Position numbers and translations under genes: made by a program. Of a stretch of DNA of 10,288 nucleotides, positions 6,386 through 10,288 are shown in pieces (position 1 is the stretch's first letter; every line of letters starts with the position of its first letter). The notes under the pieces are model-generated. The model searched no databases, had not been told where the DNA came from, and saw nothing but the letters and a program-made list of their open reading frames with translations. The DNA is taken from positions 1 to 10,288 of the forward strand of contig JBEKFZ010000129.1 of the NCBI GenBank assembly GCA_050013075.1, written 5' to 3'. This DNA comes from JBEKIK01 sp050013075. Its GTDB lineage: Bacteria; Planctomycetota; Planctomycetia; Pirellulales; Thermoguttaceae.

Positions 6386-6748
6386 ATGGGCATGACACAT
6401 GTGACCGTTCTGGTGCGCAATCCAGCCAGTCTGGATCAGACATGGGAAGGCCTTTTCCTGGTTGATACCGGAGCATGGGATTCGCTTGTTCCGGGAAAGT
6501 ATCTCAAACAGATTGGCCTTTCGCCAAAGGCAAAACGCACCTACGAACTTGCTGACGGATCGGAAGTGAAACTGGACATTACAACAGGTGATCTTGAATT
6601 CATGGGCGACATCGTCGGTTCCACAATCATCTTCGGAGACGACGATGCCGAACCAATTCTTGGCGTAACCGCCCTGGAGTCCGCGGGAATCGAAGTCGAT
6701 CCGCGCAGTCAGCAACTCAAACGCCTCCCGGCCGCGCGGCTGAAGTGA
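6386..6748 (+). CDS. Retropepsin-like (clan AA) aspartic protease
   Basis: This 120 aa protein has the single-lobe layout of retropepsin-like proteases, which work as homodimers with one catalytic Asp per subunit. FLVDTGAWDSLVP holds the DTG triplet with Asp27 as the catalytic residue. A hairpin with ADGSEV (56-61) follows, then the hydrophobic-Gly motif ILGVTALESAGIEVDP (91-106) typical of the family's C-terminal half. There is no signal peptide, so it should be cytoplasmic. A longer frame opens at TTG 6335, but AAAGGAGG at 6370-6377, eight bases before ATG 6386, fixes the start. Trp31 replaces the small residue usual after DTGA. It stands alone, converging on queD with only 6 bases between the stop codons. 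The substrate is unknown. Similar small proteins are common in Planctomycetota and Cyanobacteria, usually as orphans. Confidence 0.82.
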   Translation: MGMTHVTVLVRNPASLDQTWEGLFLVDTGAWDSLVPGKYLKQIGLSPKAKRTYELADGSEVKLDITTGDLEFMGDIVGSTIIFGDDDAEPILGVTALESAGIEVDPRSQQLKRLPAARLK

Positions 6749-6754
6749 GCCGTT

Positions 6755-7168
6755 TCATTCCCGCTTTTGCGGGCAATACGTGGCAAAACAATGAGGCGTT
6801 TCCCAGAGCCGGACTTCCGCGATGGGAATGCCTTGGGCTATGGCGTATTCGGCGATCAGTTTGGCAATGTTCTCGGCCGTGGGATTTTCGTCCAAGAGAT
6901 ATAGCGGCTCGCCGAGTTTTTGCAGCATCGGCACGGCCGGATCGTCGCGGCGGAGTATCATGCGATGGTCCAAATTTTCGTCGATCCATCGGCTGACCAC
7001 CGTTTTGATGTCGTTGAAATCCAAGACCATCCCGCAATCGTCCAGCGCGGCGGCCTTGACGGTGATAATCGCCCGGCCGTTATGCCCGTGCAAATGCCGG
7101 CACTTGCCCTCGTAGTTCAACAAACGATGGCCGTAACAAAAGTTGATTTCTCGGGAAACGCGAAACAT
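6755..7168 (-). CDS. queD: 6-carboxy-5,6,7,8-tetrahydropterin synthase (QueD)
   Basis: This 137 aa protein is a full-length member of the 6-pyruvoyl-tetrahydropterin synthase family. QueD converts 7,8-dihydroneopterin triphosphate to 6-carboxytetrahydropterin, the first dedicated step to preQ0 and queuosine. The zinc ligands are His14 (CYGHRL), His27 and His29 (CRHLHGHNG); Cys23 is the catalytic cysteine, and DH at 67-68 and Glu123 (WETPHC) complete the active site. MVLDF (47-51) and PTAEN (96-100) are further family motifs. It lies downstream of queC on the same strand, 86 bases away, so the two are probably co-transcribed. No Shine-Dalgarno sequence is visible before ATG 7168; the leader there is the minus-strand copy of the heptamer array. 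The last residues (CPQKRE) overlap a short palindrome. queE is not in this window. Confidence 0.93.
   Translation of the reverse strand: MFRVSREINFCYGHRLLNYEGKCRHLHGHNGRAIITVKAAALDDCGMVLDFNDIKTVVSRWIDENLDHRMILRRDDPAVPMLQKLGEPLYLLDENPTAENIAKLIAEYAIAQGIPIAEVRLWETPHCFATYCPQKRE
6758..6773. repeat. Short palindrome ATTCCCGC-type at the gene convergence
   Basis: CCCGC (6760-6764), TTTT, GCGGG (6769-6773) is a perfect five-pair hairpin within the last codons of queD and ten bases after the protease stop. The sequence CATTCCCGCTTTTGCGGG resembles the dispersed ATTCCC...GGGAAT small palindromes known in many bacteria. On either strand it could weakly limit read-through between the convergent genes. 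Confidence 0.5.
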
Positions 7169-7176
7169 AAATCAAA

Positions 7177-7274
7177 GGATGAAGGATGAAGGATGAAGGA
7201 TGAAAAATAAAGGATGAGCTAAGTATGATGGGTGAAGGGAAATATGTGTTTTATTCATCCTTCATCCCTCATCC
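7177..7274. repeat. Inverted pair of heptamer arrays between queC and queD
   Basis: GGATGAA is repeated four times at 7177-7204, with degenerate units GGATGAG (7212-7218) and GGGTGAA (7230-7236) after it. The complement lies at 7254-7274 as TTCATCC, TTCATCC, CTCATCC. The two arrays face each other across about 50 bases and could form a long stem in the queC-queD transcript. The right-hand array is inside the queC reading frame and supplies its stop codon. Confidence 0.9.
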
Positions 7275-7956
7275 TTTTTACATAGTGTGTCGGATCCTCT
7301 ATATCAATCAGTCTAAATGCCTTTTGCCGCTCCGCGCATTTGTTGCAAACTCCGCAGTGCAATCCATCGACCGGGGCGATGCAGGAAAACGTCAGTCCCA
7401 GCGGCAAGTCGCGGCCAAGTTGCATCACCTGCCGCTTGTCGAACTGGTCAAAGGGCCGAACCACTCGTACACGCCCTCCCATGGCCCGATCCAAGGCGGA
7501 TTCGAAATCGGCGAAAAATTCCGCGGTCGCGTCGCCGAAAGGATTCGAGCCTAAAACGGCCAGGGCGAGTTGCCCGATCCCGTTGAGCCGGCACCAAATC
7601 GACGCCTTTATTATAAGCAGTGCATTGCGCCCGGGTAAGTATACGGCGTTGTCCGGGGAATGTGCGTCGGGCACGTCTTGCCCGTCAGTGCTCCAGTGCC
7701 TGCCGTAAATGTCCTTAAGCGGCATGTCCAAAACCACAAGCCGCTCGATTTTATTCTCTTTATTATTCCCCACGGCCTGCAAAACCGCCCGCACCGCCCG
7801 CAGTTCCTCTTTTTCCCATCGCAACTGCGAGCGAATATAAAACGGCTGCACTCCATGCCCCTGGCCTGCCAGATGACCCAGCAAAATGCAACTATCCAGC
7901 CCGCCGCTAAGCAACAGACCGATCGGTGGTTTTTGGTTCTTGGCCGGCATAAACAT
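7255..7956 (-). CDS. queC: 7-cyano-7-deazaguanine synthase (QueC)
   Basis: This 233 aa protein belongs to the QueC/ExsB family, which uses ATP and ammonia to convert 7-carboxy-7-deazaguanine to preQ0 for queuosine or related 7-deazapurines. The N-terminal ATP-binding PP-loop is LLLSGGLDSCILL, with SGGLDS at 17-22. YLPGRNALL (106-114) matches the family PGRN motif. The zinc site is Cys192, Cys201, Cys204 and Cys207 (HCGVCNKCAER). Length is normal for the family. An in-frame TAG three codons upstream restricts the start to ATG 7956 or ATG 7950; the nearest purine-rich site, AAAGGAAG, is 17 bases before the first ATG, which is far. The last codons (RMRDEG and stop) are read from a TTCATCC array, so the original 3' end appears to have been replaced. 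It is the first gene of a queC-queD unit. Confidence 0.93.
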   Translation of the reverse strand: MFMPAKNQKPPIGLLLSGGLDSCILLGHLAGQGHGVQPFYIRSQLRWEKEELRAVRAVLQAVGNNKENKIERLVVLDMPLKDIYGRHWSTDGQDVPDAHSPDNAVYLPGRNALLIIKASIWCRLNGIGQLALAVLGSNPFGDATAEFFADFESALDRAMGGRVRVVRPFDQFDKRQVMQLGRDLPLGLTFSCIAPVDGLHCGVCNKCAERQKAFRLIDIEDPTHYVKRMRDEG

Positions 7957-8053
7957 ACGTGGCTATGAATTAACTTCCTTTGTTTTGAACTGATGGCAAT
8001 TTTATGAGCTAAGGCCTTGCCGGGAAAGGGAATTTGATAAGACTTCATTCGCA

Positions 8054-8071
8054 CCGGTCGCAAGCGACCGG
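8054..8071. repeat. Perfect palindrome CCGGTCGCAAGCGACCGG
   Basis: An 8-base inverted repeat (CCGGTCGC / GCGACCGG) surrounds AA. The core CGCAAGCG is the same as in the palindromes at 875-890 and 1982-1997, and the half-copy GCAAGCGACC recurs at 8130-8139. It appears to belong to a small family of dispersed REP-like palindromes. It lies 98 bases upstream of queC. Confidence 0.75.
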
Positions 8072-8105
8072 GCTAAACAATCCATGTCATCATTCCCATA
8101 CGCTC

Positions 8106-8183
8106 AAAAACCCCCACCAACCTGACCTTGCAAGCGACCAGCCGGGTCGATAAACTCGCCGGGCTTGGTTGGCAATATGGGGG
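8106..8183 (-). terminator. Possible minus-strand terminator or attenuator upstream of queC
   Basis: Read on the minus strand, CCCCC (8183-8179) and CCAACC (8172-8167) pair with GGTTGG (8122-8117) and GGGGG (8115-8111), leaving a six-base bulge on one side. TTTTT follows at once (8110-8106). The inner 44 bases can fold further (GACC/GGTC). No gene is seen upstream on this strand, so it may end a short leader or RNA, or regulate entry into queC. The large loop makes it less certain than the 6168 terminator. Confidence 0.3.
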
Positions 8184-8306
8184 AAATATATTAAGATTGC
8201 GGCACTTTCCCGGCCATCCGATTCGCAACTTCCTTATGAAACGAAAGCAAACCACCCAAAAGAAGCGTTTTTAGATCACTATTCCCCCCCTAGGATCATT
8301 TTTTAC

Positions 8307-8334
8307 TTGCATCGGGAAACGGGGCTTTTAGAAT
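8307..8334 (+). promoter_or_regulatory. Possible sigma-70-type promoter for the 8383 operon
   Basis: TTGCAT (8307-8312) and TAGAAT (8329-8334) are separated by 16 bases; the -10 box matches five of six consensus bases, the -35 only three. Transcription would start near 8341, leaving a leader of about 40 bases before ATG 8383. Confidence 0.35.
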
Positions 8335-8382
8335 GAATGTTAGGCGCCCCAGCTTCCCTAACCCCTAAAGTAAAGGTGTGTT

Positions 8383-8736
8383 ATGAAAAAGGCTGGTTTG
8401 GGGCTCCTGATAGGTGCGGTACTGATGGTGGCGGCGCTCGACGGTTTCGGCCAGCGCAGCGATGTTATTGCCCAACGCCCGCAATCCGCTCCAGCGCCCG
8501 CCGGAAGCGGCGACCTCATGGTCGTGCCGATTCCTTCGGGCGATAAAGGACAGGGGCAATTGTTGGCGGTCATCGAGCCAAGGCAACAAGTGATGAGCGT
8601 ATATCGGATCGATGTGAATACCGGCAAAATCGCGCTTAAGAGCGTCCGCAATCTCCGTTGGGACCTGCAAATGACAAATTATAACAACGAAGCTCCTCTG
8701 CCGCAGGAGATCCAATCATTGTTGGAACCGAGATAA
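8383..8736 (+). CDS. Small exported protein of unknown function
   Basis: This 117 aa protein has a clear N-terminal signal peptide: KK at 2-3, a hydrophobic core 6-19, and a likely cleavage near residue 23-25. After a Pro/Ala-rich spacer (30-43) comes a compact region, DLMVVPIPSGDKGQGQLLAVIEPRQQVMSVYRIDVNTGKIALKSVRNLRWDL in outline (44-95), with a predicted beta-rich pattern; the Lys-Ser-Val-Arg-Asn and Trp-Asp-Leu positions look conserved from memory of similar planctomycete proteins. No domain name can be given. AAAGG at 8372-8376 is six bases from the ATG. Its stop overlaps the start of the HTH gene (TAATG), so the two are translationally coupled and probably work together. Mature form would be periplasmic, as no lipobox is seen. 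Confidence 0.8.
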   Translation: MKKAGLGLLIGAVLMVAALDGFGQRSDVIAQRPQSAPAPAGSGDLMVVPIPSGDKGQGQLLAVIEPRQQVMSVYRIDVNTGKIALKSVRNLRWDLQMTNYNNEAPLPQEIQSLLEPR

Positions 8737-9935
8737 TGGCCCAAAAATATTACAACATTAAAGAAGCCGCCCAACTTTTCGGCATTACCGAGGAAGCCGT
8801 CCGGCAAATGCTGGAGCGCCGCGAGTTACACGGATATCGCGACGGCGCGGACTGGAAATTCAAGGCCGAGGACATCGAGCGCACGGCCGCCGAACGCAAA
8901 GCCCAACCGGCCCCGGCAATTGAAGATACCGACGAAGTGCTGCTTAGCGAGGTGGAGTTGGGCCAGTCGGGTACAGGCGCCTCGGGAACGGTCATAGGCA
9001 TGGAAACGGCTCCCCGCGCCGAAAGCGATATCCACTTGGCCGAGAGCGACGTAAAGGTTTCCGGCCAATCGGTCACCCCGCCCATCGGAAAAGCCAAGCC
9101 CGATTCCAAAGTCGGCAAGTTTGAAGAACTCGATCTTGGCATGGCCGAAGACCTGACCTTGGCCGAAAGCAACATCGGTTTGGACGCCGTCAAAAAACCA
9201 TCCTCCGAATCGCCCACCGGCAGTTCCTCGCTTGCCATCGCCTCGAAACCCTCCGAGGACGATGAGGCGGTAATCGGCGGCGGCAGTTCAGGCAGCGGCA
9301 TCACGCTTAGCGGCGATAGCGGAATTTCACTGGTCGATCCCGCCGACAGCGGTCTATCCCTGGAAGAGCCTCTGGAATTGGGCGGAAGCGGTGCGGAAGA
9401 ATCGCTGGAACTGGGTGAAGAGGACCTTCTTCAACTGGCCGAAAGTTCCAAGTCCCACTCCGGTCTGAAAGCCGATGACGACTTTTTGCTTACCCCCACG
9501 GAAGAGACAGCCGAGGCCGACGAGTCGGAAAGCGGTTCGCAAGTCATTGCCTTGGATACCGAAGGCGATGAAGCCGCCACGCTCGTATCTCCGGGCCAAG
9601 GAATGGCGAACATTTTCGGCGAGGCTTTGGGCGGTCAGCCCGGCCTGGATTTGGGCGAGGGCGTTGCCCTGAGACCGGCGCCTTTAGGCGCGGCGGGCTT
9701 GGGCGCGTCGGCCGCCGCGATGGCCGAAGGCGCGGCAGTGACCCCGGCCGGCGTTTTCTTTCCCGAAGTGCCCTATTCCGGCTGGAACATCGTTTTTCTG
9801 GGCTTGTGTTTGTTCTTCCTGCTTCTGTGCGGAGCGATGGTGTACGATCTTCTGCGGAACATGTGGAGTTGGAATTCAGCCGGCAGCGTCAATACGTGGT
9901 TGATGGACACGATTATCGGATTGTTCGAAAAATAA
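8736..9935 (+). CDS. Membrane-anchored HTH (excisionase/MerR-type) DNA-binding protein
   Basis: This 399 aa protein starts with an excisionase-type helix-turn-helix domain (about 4-50): YYNIKEAAQLFGITEEAVRQML, then a wing GYRDGADWKFKAEDIER. The middle (about 55-340) is acidic low-complexity sequence rich in Ser, Gly, Leu and Glu, with recurring short motifs (AESDI, AESDV, AESNI; SGITL, SGISL, SGLSL; LELG twice), probably disordered. Residues 350-370 (WNIVFLGLCLFFLLLCGAMVY) form one membrane helix near the C-terminus, with a short tail after it. This topology puts the DNA-binding domain in the cytoplasm at the end of a long tether. ATG at 8736 shares one base with the preceding stop codon. The role is unknown: a membrane-tethered regulator or a DNA-to-membrane linker both fit. 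Targets cannot be read from the sequence. Confidence 0.82.
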   Translation: MAQKYYNIKEAAQLFGITEEAVRQMLERRELHGYRDGADWKFKAEDIERTAAERKAQPAPAIEDTDEVLLSEVELGQSGTGASGTVIGMETAPRAESDIHLAESDVKVSGQSVTPPIGKAKPDSKVGKFEELDLGMAEDLTLAESNIGLDAVKKPSSESPTGSSSLAIASKPSEDDEAVIGGGSSGSGITLSGDSGISLVDPADSGLSLEEPLELGGSGAEESLELGEEDLLQLAESSKSHSGLKADDDFLLTPTEETAEADESESGSQVIALDTEGDEAATLVSPGQGMANIFGEALGGQPGLDLGEGVALRPAPLGAAGLGASAAAMAEGAAVTPAGVFFPEVPYSGWNIVFLGLCLFFLLLCGAMVYDLLRNMWSWNSAGSVNTWLMDTIIGLFEK

Positions 9936-9949
9936 TGTTTAGTCCCGGC

Positions 9950-9969
9950 GATTCGAAAGGAGTCGAATC
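9950..9969 (+). promoter_or_regulatory. Hairpin presenting the ribosome binding site in its loop
   Basis: GATTCGA (9950-9956) and TCGAATC (9963-9969) are perfect complements, and the six loop bases are AAGGAG, the Shine-Dalgarno sequence of the lipoprotein gene, whose ATG follows at 9970. The loop keeps the site exposed while the stem occupies the whole spacer and the bases before the start codon. Such a structure could tune translation relative to the HTH gene upstream. Confidence 0.6.
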
Positions 9970-10288
9970 ATGAAGTGCCCAAGGCCGTGGCAGGTTTTTC
10001 TGGCGTTAGGCTTGGTTGGTTTTGTCTCGGGCTGTTTGTTCACCAGTAAAACGAGTCTTAACAACGCCCAGGCCCAAAGCCGCATCCTGTCGCAGCAGAA
10101 TTACGCCCAATTGGCCGAAATTGAAAACCTTAAAACCCACGGCAATGACCTGGAAAACAAAATGATCCGGTCCGAGGAGCAAATAGCCTTGCTCAAAGAG
10201 CAAGTCGATTTGGATCGCCGGCAGATGGCCAATTACGAACGCGAACACAACGAGTTGTACGAGCAGTTCAAGGCCCTGGCCCGAGAGC
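9970..10288 (+). CDS. Lipoprotein with coiled coil, probably OmpA-type (partial)
   Basis: The gene runs off the right edge; 106 codons are visible. The N-terminus is a lipoprotein signal: basic start (MKCPRPWQ), hydrophobic core (9-19) and lipobox VSGC with Cys22 as the expected lipidated residue. From about residue 30 the sequence is charged and heptad-like (QLAEIENLKTHGNDLENKM, then RSEEQIALLKEQVDLDRRQ), so a coiled coil. In Planctomycetota, lipoproteins that begin this way often continue into a C-terminal OmpA/MotB peptidoglycan-binding domain, but that part is outside the window and is inferred. AAAGGAG (9956-9962) lies seven bases before ATG, in the loop of a hairpin. It follows the HTH gene by 34 bases on the same strand, so it is likely its operon partner. 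Confidence 0.8.
   Translation, partial: MKCPRPWQVFLALGLVGFVSGCLFTSKTSLNNAQAQSRILSQQNYAQLAEIENLKTHGNDLENKMIRSEEQIALLKEQVDLDRRQMANYEREHNELYEQFKALARE

Larger units (their letters stand above)
7957..8306. other. Gene-free, hairpin-rich gap upstream of queC
   Basis: No credible gene is present on either strand. On the minus strand, towards queC, it holds a long stem-loop with a T-run (8106-8183), a perfect 16-base-stem palindrome (8054-8071), and a small stem GGCAA/TTGCC (7995-7999 with 8017-8021) whose loop could pair with the AAAGG before queC. The two flanking genes (queC and the 8383 gene) are divergent, so promoters for both must lie here or just to the right. Confidence 0.6.

Noticed and set aside
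8073..8255. Minus-strand open frame of 60 codons upstream of queC
   Set aside because: No ribosome site, atypical composition, and it lies over the stem-loop and half palindrome.

Overview
The window looks like a chromosomal segment of a member of the Planctomycetota. This is inferred from family-level recognition, not from a database search. The grounds are the MotA/TolQ operon with unusually long partner proteins, the membrane-anchored excisionase-type HTH protein, the small signal-peptide protein before it, the OmpA-type lipoprotein start, and the scattered tandem heptamers (GGATGAA/TTCATCC). No rRNA, tRNA, transposase or CRISPR array is visible.

Layout, left to right. Positions 1-350 hold no gene but end in a possible promoter/operator. 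A small exported or membrane-anchored acidic, aromatic-rich protein of unknown function follows (351-803, +). It converges on a three-gene minus-strand operon (5710 to 934): a MotA/TolQ/ExbB-type channel protein (435 aa), a 792 aa single-pass protein with a coiled coil, two related periplasmic domains and a long Gly-rich linker, and a 335 aa ExbD/TolR-like protein with the expected membrane Asp. Together they suggest a proton-driven stator-like envelope machine with two different B-type subunits, only one of which has the Asp. Between 5711 and 6385 lies a gene-free stretch rich in hairpins that ends in a strong plus-strand intrinsic terminator, so an unannotated structured RNA is plausible. 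Next come a small retropepsin-like aspartic protease (6386-6748, +) and, converging on it, the queuosine/7-deazaguanine genes queC (7956-7255) and queD (7168-6755) on the minus strand. After a second hairpin-rich gap (7957-8382) a plus-strand operon begins: a small exported protein (8383-8736), a DNA-binding HTH protein with a C-terminal membrane anchor (8736-9935), and a lipoprotein with a coiled coil that runs off the window (9970 onward).

The most notable unexplained features are: (1) GGATGAA arrays at several intergenic sites, one of which forms the 3' end of queC; (2) a compound module, palindrome plus array, present twice, beside and inside the stator operon; (3) the stator operon with an Asp-less second partner; (4) the candidate structured RNA at 5881-6215; (5) a perfect hairpin that holds the Shine-Dalgarno sequence in its loop directly before the lipoprotein start codon.
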